DNA of 64,000 nucleotides from NCBI GenBank assembly GCA_030849805.1, contig JASANZ010002226.1, positions 1 to 64,000 on the forward strand, in the 5' to 3' direction. The DNA comes from Sergeia podlipaevii. Its lineage: Eukaryota; Euglenozoa; Kinetoplastea; Trypanosomatida; Trypanosomatidae. Positions 30,191 to 41,489 of the stretch are shown piece by piece. How positions within the stretch are numbered: position 1 is the first letter of the stretch; each line of letters begins with the position of its first letter. The notes below the pieces were generated by a model. The model did not search any database and was not told where the DNA came from. It saw only the letters and a list, made by a program, of their open reading frames with translations. The translations under genes and the position numbers were made by a program.

Positions 30191-32656
30191 CTCCTAAGAA
30201 GAAGGAGAGTGCTTCAGAAGTGTATTTGTTTTATTGCCTGCCTCCCCTTCTTCATTTCTGCCCCAATGCTTGTTGTCCTGATGCTCTGGACAGTGGTGTA
30301 CATGTCCTTGATAATGACTCTGACCGTTATAGAACGTGTGTGCCTGTAGAAACTGATGCATACATACATACGCATATACACACACACACACACATACATA
30401 TATCTATATCCATATATATGTATATATATTTCTTTACATGAAATATTCGAAGGATAAAAAAAAAATTCAAATGGAAACATTGTGCTATGTTATGATAGAA
30501 AACGCGGTGAGAAGAAGAAAAAGAGCGAAAAGAACAGAATATCTCCCTTTTACATATACCTGCATGTACTGTCAGTAAGGAGAAGAAAAACTTGATGGTC
30601 CTTCTCTTATTATTGTTTTCTTCTTTATGTTTGCTTACTTATTACATACTTTATATATACGTCGTTAATGCGCAGCCATCTCGCTGCATAGTTGAACTGA
30701 AATATGCTTTAAAAAACCAGTATGTTTTTTTTTCTTATAATGGAACGGTGTGTTGTTGCTGTCTTGCTTTTCTTTACTCATACTCCCCTTTCTTTCCCTT
30801 TTTTTTATCTACATATATTCTTTTCTGTGCTCTTCTTCTTGTGGTACATTTTAAAAAAAAAAAAAAAATTTGAAGAAGAATAGCAGAGAGAGATGAGGAT
30901 GATGGCGACTGTTGTAACTAATTTTGCGTGTGTGTGTGTCTTCCTTCTTCTTATACGGTGGAAGAATTTTGTTATGCACATATGCAGATGCAGGAGGAGG
31001 GGAAGAGGGGGGGGGGCTGATATTGATTGGAAATTATAATTTTATGAAATATCGAGAGAGAGAGAGAGAGAGAGAGAGCAGAACAAGCACTGGAAAATGG
31101 ATGAATGGAATGAACGAATGAAGAAAGGAAAGAAAGAAGAAAAAGAGGAAGGAAGGTGAAAATAGAAATTAGGAGTCAGAAGGAACAGTGTTTATAGTTG
31201 TTGTTGTCTATCTTCTTCTGGCACTAGTACTTATTTATTTATTTTTTAGCATATTGGTGATTTTGTCAGCTTTGTACATTTACTAAGTGCCATCACTATG
31301 AATTTAAAAAAAAAAACTGGCACATCTTCACTTTGAGCATGGTTTTGTATTATTACGTTTTTTTAAAAAAAAAATGTGTTCGCTTGTATGTACAGAGGTT
31401 TGGTGTCACAGTGAGGTGCTTTCAAATGCTGCTGATGTGATGATAAACATAAACCTACAAGAGGTGGAAAACCAGAATGGCATTTAAATTTTTCTTTAGT
31501 TTCTTTTTCTTTTCTTTCTCTTTCCGTTCATATATATTCTTTATTGCATGTTATGTCTTGCTATCATTAACATATACATATGCACGTATCAACCAAAAAA
31601 AAAAAAAGTACACAATAGCACATATTTTTGACTACTTGTTTGTTAGATCAGAATGTTGTTGTTGTTGTTATTATTTGTAAAGAGGGGGGAGGGAAGCTGT
31701 GCGTGAAGCGGCCCCGCAATATCCAAAAAAAAGGAGAAAACAAAGCATTACTGGGGTGAATTTTTAGATATGCATGCTATGACTACTATTGTTATTCTTG
31801 GCTTCTTCTTTCTTTTTTTTTCCCCCTAATTTTTTTTTTTTGCCATTGTTGTGGTGACGGTGATAGCTTCATAGATACTATATTATGCTTGGTGTATAAC
31901 AGACGAAAAAAGAGGAAAAATAGGAAGCAGAAAGAAAAGTTATATCACTTTTTAATAGTTGTATTTTCTTTTTTTATTTCTCACACAAACACACAAACAC
32001 ACACACACACTCGTGCAAATACAATAAAAGTGGCGATAGCCACTGTACACTATTTCAAACTTGACTTGGGAAACGAAGAAAAAGAAGTCCTTCATCATTT
32101 AAAGCAGAAAAGGGGGGGCAAATATCACAGATTGTGAACCTTAACTTGATAAGAAGAAAGAGAGAGAGGAAGGGCACACATACACACACGTTTCAAAGAA
32201 ATAGATTCTCTCTTAGCCATTTGCAATTGAGTTACTTCATTACGTTTATTTATTTATTTATTTTTTATTTTTTTATTTTTATCGTTCTCTCCTTCTTTTT
32301 TTATTTTTATAAGATAAAGTGAGGAAAGAAAGAAGGCAAATTAGATTGTAAAGAAAAGTGCCACGCGTTTGCTTTCACTTTGGCTTAACTCCATCTGTCG
32401 TTGATTTTTTTTTTTTTTTAAAGGTTATCTTTTTTTTTTTTTTAGGTTTGTGTTGCGCAGGTTGCATTACTCTGCTTTCCTTTATTTTATTTTATTTTCA
32501 TTTTTGTTTTCTGACGTACACAGGCAAACGATCCGAAGAAGAAGGAGGAGAAAAACGAAAACGTGTTTATTTATATATTTTTTTAAAGCTGTGTGTTGAC
32601 TTTTTGAAAGAAACCCTCTCGTGCACGCACGCACACACACACACATCTACATACCG
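30191..32656 (+). other. 2.5 kb intergenic region, no gene seen
   Basis: Holds (CA)n near 30377-30394, (TA)n near 30411-30428, (GA)n near 31051-31078, several T and A homopolymers, (CA)n near 31981-32008 and 32630-32644, and (TTTA)n near 32247-32262. A frame starting near 30894 is open for about 65 codons, but it is made of microsatellite translation and I do not call it. No RNA gene recognised. Confidence 0.55.
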
Positions 32657-35600
32657 ATGTTCGCAACCTGTGAGCGAGCGAAAGTAGAGGGGGGTCTTTC
32701 TCATCTCACGCTAAATGATGCCGTGCAAGCAACGGCGTCTAGCAGCAGCAACAACAACAATGTAAACACTGAAGCTGAAAATGAAGCGCCACCTTCATCG
32801 ACAACGATGATGATGATGATGCTAGGCTCTGATGCGCCAACGGGCTACGACAAGGGCGAGACGGCGACGGTGGACGGCGTTAGTAACGCTCGCAGCTCCG
32901 CTTCTCCACCAGCAATGCGAAGATTGTACTATAACGAGGACGAGGATGCGGCGGCGGTGGAGAACGCGGCAGCGGTGCCTAGGCCCATGTCTCACCACCA
33001 TAAGCGTGACAGTGACTTTGTCTACGATTGCGAGGGGACTGCGGAAGGAAACGCGAAAGAGGAGGATGATGTATTTGATTCTGGGGATGAACATGGAATC
33101 AACGTGACCGCAGCGGCGAGGACAAAAGTGTGTGATCAAGCACCACTACTACGCAAGCGGGTGGGTCGTGATCGCGGTGGTGGCGACGTCAACTCTAAAT
33201 CGAGAGCAAGTGGTCCTGCGAAGGAGAGGAGTAGCACTGGCAGAGCACGTGGTGGTGCTCCGAAGCAACTTCACCGTCCTACCACAGCAGGTGTGGGAGC
33301 GACACACAAGTCACCAGGAGCAGCAAACCGAAGAACAGGTGTTGTGTCACCCTCAACGCGTTCTGCACCGCGCGTGGAGCTCTCAAGGAAGGTTCAGTAT
33401 CCGACAGAGAGACAAACTTCTGCTGCGGATGCGCACCGTCGAGCTGCGCTGCTGCCTCCACGCGCGCATCAAGGGGCACCCACTTCCGCAGCTGCAGCTA
33501 CAACAAGCACTCGACGGACGGCATCGTTGAACGCAAACAATACGAAGCCATCATCAGCTAGTCGTAGTGGTGGTGTAAGGGTGCTTACTACTCGCGGAGG
33601 GGCGAGAGCTGCTGTTGGTGATGGTGGTAGTAGTAGTAAAGCTCCTTCAGCCACTGACGCAACGCGTCCTCGCAACGCCTCACTCCACCATGCTCGTGGT
33701 CGAACGAGCAGCAGCAGCGGGGCACCAGCAAAGCCAATCCGAACCGCGTCCGCCGCCTCTGCGCTGGTAGCGGCGTCCTCCACTCAACAGAACCATCTTG
33801 CTGCGCAGCGCAACCGCGGCACCACTTTGCCCTTCTCTTCCGCTTCACGGCCCTTGCAACGTCATGCAACCGGCTGCAGAAGCGCTAGCGCCAGCGCAGC
33901 GTCAGCAGCAGCAGCGGGGCCCACGTCGCGTCGCCCTCTACAAGGCTTTACCCGCTCCTCTACGTTGAGGGCAACAGGCACCACGACGGATGCTATCTTT
34001 CGGCGAACCCGCACGAGCACGCTCATAGCCACTGGCACAGGCTACACTAGCAATGGGATGACTGAGCTTCGCCGCTACGGCTCCGCCTCCGCTGGTTTTG
34101 TGAGCAGCAGCAACAACAATAACAGTATTGCAAGTGGGTCCGGGGTAGGTGCACCAGGGTATTGCGGCCGTCGTGCCCCTACAGCACCCGCGCCTGCCTC
34201 TCGTCTGTCTCGCACTGGCACTCAGACACGTTGTAGCAGCAACAACAACATAAAGACAAGACATACCAATACAGAAAGAGTCAGGAAGAATGAAAGAATG
34301 CACGGTAGTACCTCCAGCGTTCTTGGACAGTCCTTGTATCGCACTACCAGTAGTTCTAGAACACTACAACGCATGGCAACGACAACGACGGCCATTTGCA
34401 GCAGCCACTGTGGGGCTGATGCGAAGCGAAAGTTACTCAAGTCTCCGTCTCCTCGTGTGGGTGGAAGAGGCGGCGTTTTTCCCTCTTCCTCCGCTGCTAC
34501 GAGGACCGCGCAGGCTCGTACGCCAGAGCTCATGAGGCGAACTCGCAGCAGCGCTGCCTATGGCGGGGTTAGCGGTGGCTACACGCGCACACAAAGCGCC
34601 TTTCCGCGCCTGACCGCATCCTGTGGAGCCGCCACGTCACCCTCCGCTGCTGCTTGGGGGGGAGGAGGTGCTAGCCGGAGGAGGTTGCTGCCCCCCTCAG
34701 GAGCGAGAGGAGGTGGAGGAGTGGGTATGTCGAAATACGCAGGCGGAAGCAGCGGCGCAGCTACTGTCATGCAGAGATCCCGCTCGGCACCATCGAAGCT
34801 GGCGGTTGGATCCGTCGTGCAGCGAGGCACACTGTGCGCGGGAAGACACGGCGGTGGTCGGCGCGATGGCCGCTCCTTTCAAGCTCCACCGCAACCGTTG
34901 CTGCCGAACTCCTCTTCATCAGGTCAGGCAGGGGGAAAAAACTTTAGCAGAAGCAACTACAGTTGCGGGAGCTACAACCCTGTCGCTGACCGACTCGGTC
35001 GCTCTCCGCAGCAGCAGCAACAGCAATCACTGTATCGATCCTCGTCGGGCACGAAGATGAAGACGATGCCTAGCAGGCGTCGTGTGATGCCTTCAGCTCC
35101 TTCACCCTCTTCAACGCCGTCGCATGGGTCGAATAGCCGAAAGAGTGGCCCTGGGCGTGACGTCAGGGGAAGTGCGACCTTACCACTGCACTCTGTGTGT
35201 CCTAACACGACGAACAACACCGATAGCGTCAAAGGCCGCCCTAGCAACAACCATATCAGCAACAAAGGCATGACACATCTACATCACGAACTGAATGAAA
35301 ACCTCCTCCCTGGCGATGGTGGCACCGCTGTGGAGGGCTGCGCTCGCAGCTCACTTGGCAAGAGACCTGTTATCACTGCCTCTTCAGCCAACACCACCAC
35401 CACGGCCTCTGCCTCCTCTACGGCGACCGCACCGTATGAAGGAGCTATGATCGAGGGAGGAAGCCGTTCAACCACCGCGGCGAGCCCTTCGAAAATGCGT
35501 AAGAGCGCGAGTGGCCGCGGAACATCCGTTACAAGCACGGAACCGCGTATCAGTCTCGGTGATGGTGGCAGCGATGACGTTCACTTGGGACAGAGAGAAA

Positions 35601-37105
35601 ACGATGAGCGCAGGTGCTCAACGGCTTCATGCACGTATTCGCAGCCTCTCTGCACTGTGTTTGACGTTGACGCCGCCGCCGCCGCCGCCTTACCCCCGAT
35701 TCTTCGCGAGTACGAGGAGTTTGTGGCGGAGGTGGCGCAGCTCGGTGGCGCGGAGTGGCGCTGTCTGGGCACGATTCTGCGAGCCATTGAGCTGGACCAG
35801 CAACAGCAGCTGCGCCTGGAGGAGGAAGTGGCGCACGATGCTGCCCATCTAATACCAGATGCGGTGTCACCAAACCCACGTGTACTCGGCGGGGAAGCGC
35901 TAGAGAAAGAAAAAGAGGTCATCTACGATGGCCTCAAGGTATATCACGCGGATGGCGACTCATTCGCGGTCTCGCTCTCGCGACGGTCGTCCCCCAACGC
36001 CTCTGGCTCTACATTTTCTTCTTTACACACTCGACCACAGCAGCAACAACAGCAACAGCAGTCGCAGCAGTCACGCTCCCCACAAAAAATGATGTCTATC
36101 CCCCCGATATCAGCCCCCCGCGGTGCCACGGAAAGCGGCACGCACTTGGCTGATGATGAGATGCTCATGGTCGTCATCACGCGCCACGCATCGCGTAGTA
36201 CACTACCATCATCATCATCATCATCACTACCACCTGTGGCGGTAGGAGCCAACAACAGTATTGCAGATGTCCCCGCCCACGGCGATGGCCACGGCAGCAA
36301 TAGCGAGCGAGGCACGAGGAGGAAGAACAAATGCGTATCTACGACTGGAGAGAGCACTTCGCTCCCGACTTATACGCAGCTCACACGACTTGAGGAGGCA
36401 GAGGCGCTTCTGGAAAACTCGCCGGATGTCAACGCGCCGCCTCCGCGCTATCGAGAAAAGAAGAGTGTCTTTCATCTAGGCCCTAGTGACGCAACCCCTT
36501 CGCCATCACCGAGCCCGCTGCCGACGATGCCAGCTGAGTACTATGATGAGTACCACAATGGTGTGATGAATGGCAACAATGACAAACTGGCGGCGGCGGC
36601 GTCTGGGCTGAAGCAGGTACCCCCGCTTGACTTTTCATCTATACATGAGTACAACTCTCACAGTGCCGCCGCTGCTGATGATGTGAGCAGTTCAATGAAC
36701 CACAACGACGACGACGACTACGTGGAGGAAGAAGAGAGGAGTGTGTCATGGGAGGACTACATGTACCAGTACCGTCAGGAGAAGGAAACACCACTGGAAA
36801 AGCTTCGGCGCGTGCGACTCGCGGCGACCAACAAGGTCACCCTTGCAGCGCAGCAGCGGCGGCGTGCGTCACTGGGCAGAAGTGATTCCCTCCGTCGAAA
36901 CGCTGCTATCGTGGCCGCAGCAGCAGCAGCGGCCAGCTGCTCCTCAGAAGGGTACCTCGGTAAGGTCATCGCACCTTCGCCACCGCTGCCGACGGGTGCT
37001 TCGGGGGTGACGACGAACGCTCTTGAGCCGCATGTCGTGTACATGACGGCTGGGAGGTTGAACCACTTGCTAGAGTTTGTGAAAAAGCGAAGCAAGAGTA
37101 GGTAG
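32657..37105 (+). CDS. Very large basic, Ser/Arg-rich low-complexity protein, unknown function
   Basis: Predicted 1482-residue protein. The first ~950 residues are highly basic and rich in Ser, Arg, Ala, Gly and Thr, with many SRT, RTGT and RRT-like dipeptide clusters, which could suit binding to microtubules or nucleic acid (inference). One segment looks conserved: about residues 1010-1060, with LPPILREYEEFVAEVAQLGG, EWRCLGTILRAIEL and a Gln-rich helix. Other better-formed parts are a TYTQLTRLEEAEALLEN helix (about 1235-1255), SWEDYMYQYRQEKETPLEKL (about 1365-1390) and the C-terminal VVYMTAGRLNHLLEFVKK. I do not recognise a family. The first ATG is used; a GTG-started frame through a (CA)n repeat is open upstream and is not believable as coding. 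Confidence 0.7.
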   Translation: MFATCERAKVEGGLSHLTLNDAVQATASSSSNNNNVNTEAENEAPPSSTTMMMMMLGSDAPTGYDKGETATVDGVSNARSSASPPAMRRLYYNEDEDAAAVENAAAVPRPMSHHHKRDSDFVYDCEGTAEGNAKEEDDVFDSGDEHGINVTAAARTKVCDQAPLLRKRVGRDRGGGDVNSKSRASGPAKERSSTGRARGGAPKQLHRPTTAGVGATHKSPGAANRRTGVVSPSTRSAPRVELSRKVQYPTERQTSAADAHRRAALLPPRAHQGAPTSAAAATTSTRRTASLNANNTKPSSASRSGGVRVLTTRGGARAAVGDGGSSSKAPSATDATRPRNASLHHARGRTSSSSGAPAKPIRTASAASALVAASSTQQNHLAAQRNRGTTLPFSSASRPLQRHATGCRSASASAASAAAAGPTSRRPLQGFTRSSTLRATGTTTDAIFRRTRTSTLIATGTGYTSNGMTELRRYGSASAGFVSSSNNNNSIASGSGVGAPGYCGRRAPTAPAPASRLSRTGTQTRCSSNNNIKTRHTNTERVRKNERMHGSTSSVLGQSLYRTTSSSRTLQRMATTTTAICSSHCGADAKRKLLKSPSPRVGGRGGVFPSSSAATRTAQARTPELMRRTRSSAAYGGVSGGYTRTQSAFPRLTASCGAATSPSAAAWGGGGASRRRLLPPSGARGGGGVGMSKYAGGSSGAATVMQRSRSAPSKLAVGSVVQRGTLCAGRHGGGRRDGRSFQAPPQPLLPNSSSSGQAGGKNFSRSNYSCGSYNPVADRLGRSPQQQQQQSLYRSSSGTKMKTMPSRRRVMPSAPSPSSTPSHGSNSRKSGPGRDVRGSATLPLHSVCPNTTNNTDSVKGRPSNNHISNKGMTHLHHELNENLLPGDGGTAVEGCARSSLGKRPVITASSANTTTTASASSTATAPYEGAMIEGGSRSTTAASPSKMRKSASGRGTSVTSTEPRISLGDGGSDDVHLGQRENDERRCSTASCTYSQPLCTVFDVDAAAAAALPPILREYEEFVAEVAQLGGAEWRCLGTILRAIELDQQQQLRLEEEVAHDAAHLIPDAVSPNPRVLGGEALEKEKEVIYDGLKVYHADGDSFAVSLSRRSSPNASGSTFSSLHTRPQQQQQQQQSQQSRSPQKMMSIPPISAPRGATESGTHLADDEMLMVVITRHASRSTLPSSSSSSLPPVAVGANNSIADVPAHGDGHGSNSERGTRRKNKCVSTTGESTSLPTYTQLTRLEEAEALLENSPDVNAPPPRYREKKSVFHLGPSDATPSPSPSPLPTMPAEYYDEYHNGVMNGNNDKLAAAASGLKQVPPLDFSSIHEYNSHSAAAADDVSSSMNHNDDDDYVEEEERSVSWEDYMYQYRQEKETPLEKLRRVRLAATNKVTLAAQQRRRASLGRSDSLRRNAAIVAAAAAAASCSSEGYLGKVIAPSPPLPTGASGVTTNALEPHVVYMTAGRLNHLLEFVKKRSKSR

Positions 37106-37233
37106 AGGAGGTGTGAGAGATTGTGGTAAGGTTAGGAATCCTCCCCCTCCCCGCGCAAGTCAGCAGTGCAGGGTGCTTTTGGGGTGATGGGTGAGTGAGA
37201 AGAGCATGGGCACTTGAATGAAAACTAGAGTGA

Positions 37234-37265
<32 letters not shown>

Positions 37266-38126
37266 GACGGGAGAAGGGAAAAAAAAAGTTTCAAGATGCA
37301 GTGCGAAGCAGACTTCGTATATAAGAAAAAAAAGAAAAATGAAAAGAGGTCATACGGTCCTTTGTTTTCTCTTTTTTTTCATTCTGTTTTTATTTGGATG
37401 ATAAAGTGGACTTCATTGCACGAGTTTTGTTTACGTCGTTGTTCATAAGAAAAGAATATATATATATATATATAAGATTCAGAAGAACTTTTTTTTTTAT
37501 ATATGCATACGTGTGTGTGTTCTATGTTTTATTTTATATTCCAAATTAGATCATTATTACATTTATATATACAGTCACACCTTTCTTTTTTTTTTTCTCT
37601 CCTGTTCTTCTTTTATTCCCAAATTGCATCAGCCACATGATTTTTTTTTTTGATGTTTATATGCATATTATATTGATCCCATTATATTTATCTTTTAGAT
37701 GCACACGCGTGCATGAACACAAGCTGACTTTCACATCCCTGGGATGAACAATATAAAGAGAGGATGCAGAATAAACTACATTTATGCGGAGCACCTTTCC
37801 TACTATTATGTTGCATTGTTCCTTGTTTGATTGTTTATCACAGTACAAAACATCATTTGAAATATTTTTCTCAGAAAAAAAAAATGGCATGGACCAGATT
37901 TTTGTAATATTGGTTTTGATTTATATATATACGGCTACTCACTGTAGTTTGCCTATTTATTCTACTTCCCCTCCTTCCCACCACCACCCCCCACTTACTA
38001 TACTTGCTCTTCTTATTTAACATTTCCATAATCATTTTTTTTTTCTTTGCATTAAATGGCTTAGTTTAGCATTCCCCTTAAAAGGAAACACTATTACTTT
38101 AATATATTACTATTATATATTAAAAG
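37106..38126 (+). other. Intergenic region, no gene seen
   Basis: Contains (GA)n near 37229-37264, (TA)n near 37456-37474, T runs and a C-rich/T-rich tract near 37965-37995 that could direct splicing of the next gene. No coding sequence seen. Confidence 0.55.
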
Positions 38127-38555
38127 ATGCTCTCCAGCGCTCTTCGCCGTTCCGCCGCTGAAGGCTCCGCCGTCACCACAATTCCCAGCATCGAGCGTGC
38201 CGGTTCTTACCTTCGCTTCAGCACTCTGAAGCTGCATCCCCATCATGAGCCCAACTTCCGTGCTCGCCCCATGGGCTGGAAGGCCTGGAACAGCAAGCAG
38301 TTACAGGATCCTTGGGCCCCCTTCCCTCTCAGCTCCCCCGTGCGCCACGTGGACCGTATCTTCTCTGGTGCGTGGTTCGGTATGGGCCACTTCGCGCTCA
38401 AGAACCACTTTGGTGTTCTGCACTGGAAGTTCGCGCTTCGTCTGTCCATCATCGGCATTGTTGGCTGGTCCTACGCTCTCTGGACCTATGCGCTGCGCAT
38501 GCATCGCAACGGTTGGGAGTGGAAGAACCGTGGCGCCGTGTTTGCCATGGACTAA
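38127..38555 (+). CDS. Small mitochondrial-type single-pass membrane protein, 142 residues
   Basis: ATG-initiated 142-residue protein with strongly biased codons (C- and G-ending), unlike its long low-complexity neighbours; this suggests high expression. The N-terminus MLSSALRRSAAEGSAV looks like a mitochondrial presequence (Arg, Ser, Ala, no acids until residue 12). A hydrophobic helix lies at about 102-122 (FALRLSIIGIVGWSYALWTY), followed by a short basic, Trp-rich tail (RMHRNGWEWKNRG). Size and layout fit a supernumerary subunit of a respiratory complex or ATP synthase, but I do not recognise the sequence and cannot say which. No cofactor motif is seen. Confidence 0.75.
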   Translation: MLSSALRRSAAEGSAVTTIPSIERAGSYLRFSTLKLHPHHEPNFRARPMGWKAWNSKQLQDPWAPFPLSSPVRHVDRIFSGAWFGMGHFALKNHFGVLHWKFALRLSIIGIVGWSYALWTYALRMHRNGWEWKNRGAVFAMD

Positions 38556-40028
38556 GAGGTGTGTGCGTATGTGCGTAGTCAAAATATATTAGGGTATTTT
38601 ATTATTATTATTTAGTAGAGAGGGAAAAAAAAGGGAGGGAAAAGGTAGTATTCTTGCTTGTTTGTTTGCTTGGTTTTTTTTTACGTACGCATTCTCTATA
38701 TTACCTTTGTTCTCTCTCTCTGTGTGTGTGTGTGTTTGTGTTTGCATTTTGCCTCGCTAGCTATCCACACTCTTTTTTTTTCTTATTTCTTTCTTTCTCT
38801 CTTACCTTCCGAAGCTGTGAGCGTTTCGTGCTATTCATATCTATTGACGAGCGCTTTAGGCTTCTAGTTTTCTCTTTCTTTTCCTATTTGAAGGAAAAAA
38901 AAAAACGGGTAGCTCGTTATATTTTTTTTTCTTTCTTTCTTCGTTGATTTGGCAAACATAAAAGGGATGTGAGAGAGACCAAAAGTTTGGATGGGGAAAA
39001 AAGAGTTTTAGAAAGGGGTGTGTGTGGTGTGATGGATAGGCTCTCACGTATGCTTTTCCTTTTGGTACATATGTGAGAATATATGCAATTTAGGGGTTTT
39101 ATCATTGGCGTTCATATTTATAAAGAAGTTATCTCTTTTCTTTTCTTTTTTTACTTTTATTTATTCATTTACTTTTTTATCTTTCTTTTTTTTTTTTTTG
39201 TATCTCATGAGAGAAAGAAAAAAGCAAAAAAAAAAAAAAAATACTTAGGAAAATAGCATGGGCACCCTTTATCGAAAATGAGAAAGAATGAAAGAGAAAA
39301 GAAAGAAGGAAAAAAAATATTTATAGGCATTGGAGAAGAATAAAGGAAAGAAAGGAAAAGATGGATTGTTCCTTGTATGTTCTATGCTTTTATTTATTTT
39401 TTTAATCTTTTCAGAATACTCTTTTGCTCTACGAATACATGCTTTGTAGGAAACATTACACATAAAAAGAAAAATACATAATAGTAATAAAAAAGATGAC
39501 ATTGAAGGTAGAAAAGGTGAGAGAGATGGCAATGTGTGTGTGCAACAACGCTCTCTCTCTCATCTCTCTCATCTCTCTCCCTTTTATTTTCTATCTTGAT
39601 ATATATATGATGTTTATCATTCATATATATATTGTTTCTAACAATTCGGATTTTTGCTATGTTCTTCTTTTTATTTTTGATATATATATATTATCATTTT
39701 TTTATACACTTCTTTTAGGTTTTTTTTTTAAAGTCTTTCATCAACATCCCACAAGAAAAGTACTAATAATAATAATAATAAAATATAAAAAAAAGGCGGG
39801 GTTAACGCATATTTAATACTCAAACATTTACCACACTTGCTGGTTGCAGCCCGTGAGATATTCATTTATTGTACTCATAGTAAAAAGAAGGAGAAAAAAA
39901 ATTACAATAATTATAATAATATATATTAAAAAAAAAATAGGAAGGGAAAGGAGAGAAAGAAGAAGAGTAGTTGTATATCAAAGAAAAAAGAAAAGGAAAG
40001 GAAGACTGTCTTTGTCCTTTTTGAGAGG
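38556..40028 (+). other. Intergenic region, no gene seen
   Basis: T-rich first half with (TG)n near 38720-38734 and long T and A runs (39187-39200, 39226-39241). The second half has (TCTCTCA)n-like repeats near 39550-39578, (TA)n near 39598-39607 and (AAT)n near 39765-39781. Open frames are repeat-derived. Confidence 0.55.
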
Positions 40029-41489
40029 ATGCGTCGACATTTAGCAGGCTATCCAGCAACCTTTGTGGGGTCATGTCTGACCTCTTGTGGTATATTTGTC
40101 ACTCCCGCTTCTCCTTCTCCTTCTTCTTCTTCTGCACAAACTCGCCAGCTTTTGCGATGCATCTCTTCCGCCATTCATCCTTCTCCCCATGCCCGCAGTC
40201 ATGAATGGGGATGGTCCCGTCTACTGGTAGGTTTCTCCTCTCTATCATCAGCTGCCATGTGCATGCACGCGCGCACTGTGACGCTTGCATACCGCAACTA
40301 CAGCAGCAGCAGCAACAACAATATTAGCGAAGGTTCAAAGGCATCGTCCTCCTCCTCCGGCGGCGGTGGCGGTAGCGCTAGCGATGATCGTAGTAGTAAT
40401 GCCCAAAACAAAGGTGACACTCCGTATGGTGGCGGCCTTTCAGTTCCGCCTGGTCAGCAGAAACCCTCGTTGCGCGAAATGTACCCGCCGAGTGACGTGG
40501 AGCTGCCTGAGTCTAGCTTTTTGAAGTGTATTGAGAAGGAGATCATGGACGAGAAACTGCGTTTTGACAAAGAGGAAGGCGGACCACCTATCCCTTCTGG
40601 ATGGGAGATGCACCACACACCGGGTACGAGCTTTTTCTATGGGCGACGCTTGTGGATTCCACCAACGGAGCCGATGGCTGGTTCATCGGCAGGTGAATCC
40701 AATCAAGAGGGCTCTGAAGGTGAAGGAAAAAGAAATGATAAAGATGACGATGATACCGCAGAAGGGAAAGCACGCGGCCGCGCTGGTCCTCCTCCTCGGG
40801 CGATCGAGCGGCACTACATCCGAGTACAGTTGACCACACGAGACCCTTCGCTTGATCCTGAGTGCGATCTGCGAGGCGAGCACTTTCCCTTTTCTTTTTT
40901 TGTTCAGCGTGTGAAGGAGGTCGGTGAGGCAGCAGCAGACGGTGCAGACACCTCCACCACCACCGGGCAGTGGAATCTGAACTTTCCAGAGTCTGGCACT
41001 GCGTTGAATGGTATCAGCAGTGGTGATAATGATGATGGCATGGAGGAGGAGCTCTCGCTGTATAAGAACAGTGTTGAATGCCGATGTGACCTCATCGATG
41101 GTGAGCTCATAGTGGATAATGTTGTTATGCATGGCATCTTTGAAATTGATGATGATGATGGTGGTAGTGAGGTGGGGAAGGAGGGAGAGGGTGCTGGCGC
41201 TATCAGTGATCCGCCTGTGTCATTGTCAGCGTCGGAGGCGACAACTGGGATGGATACAGAGAAGAAGATGCTTCGCAAGAAGGTGAGCTTGAATGACCCC
41301 TTTGGTGGCTACCCAGGTCCTGATCTTGATGAGACCGAGGAGGAAGTGCTTGATGGCATCCAAACATGGCTTGCTGAGCGCAACATTGATGATCAGTTTG
41401 GGGAGTTCATTGGACAGTACTCGGTGTGGATAGAACAAGCTGAGTACGAGCAGTGGCTCCAGCAGCTACACGACTATGTTGCAGCGTAG
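40029..41489 (+). CDS. p22/MAM33 family mitochondrial acidic matrix protein, expanded
   Basis: Predicted 486-residue precursor of the p22/MAM33 (C1QBP/p32) family, small acidic matrix proteins that form doughnut-shaped trimers. In trypanosomatids p22 has been linked to kinetoplast RNA editing and mitochondrial translation (family knowledge). The N-terminus (MRRHLAGYPATF, then Ser-rich without acids) fits an import signal. Recognisable family parts: ESSFLKCIEKEIMDEKLRFDKE (about 155-180), the IRVQLTTRDPS strand (about 265), CRCDLIDGELIVDNVVMHG (about 350-370) and the C-terminal YPGPDLDETEEEVLDGIQTW helix and HDYVAA end. Typical members are about 200-280 residues; the excess is Ser/Gly-rich sequence and acidic loops between strands. 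The first ATG is used. Confidence 0.85.
   Translation: MRRHLAGYPATFVGSCLTSCGIFVTPASPSPSSSSAQTRQLLRCISSAIHPSPHARSHEWGWSRLLVGFSSLSSAAMCMHARTVTLAYRNYSSSSNNNISEGSKASSSSSGGGGGSASDDRSSNAQNKGDTPYGGGLSVPPGQQKPSLREMYPPSDVELPESSFLKCIEKEIMDEKLRFDKEEGGPPIPSGWEMHHTPGTSFFYGRRLWIPPTEPMAGSSAGESNQEGSEGEGKRNDKDDDDTAEGKARGRAGPPPRAIERHYIRVQLTTRDPSLDPECDLRGEHFPFSFFVQRVKEVGEAAADGADTSTTTGQWNLNFPESGTALNGISSGDNDDGMEEELSLYKNSVECRCDLIDGELIVDNVVMHGIFEIDDDDGGSEVGKEGEGAGAISDPPVSLSASEATTGMDTEKKMLRKKVSLNDPFGGYPGPDLDETEEEVLDGIQTWLAERNIDDQFGEFIGQYSVWIEQAEYEQWLQQLHDYVAA

Noticed and set aside
30894..31121. A + strand frame with a hydrophobic start in the gap after the kinesin
   Set aside because: Its sequence is translated (TG)n, (GGA)n and (GA)n microsatellite; no coding character.
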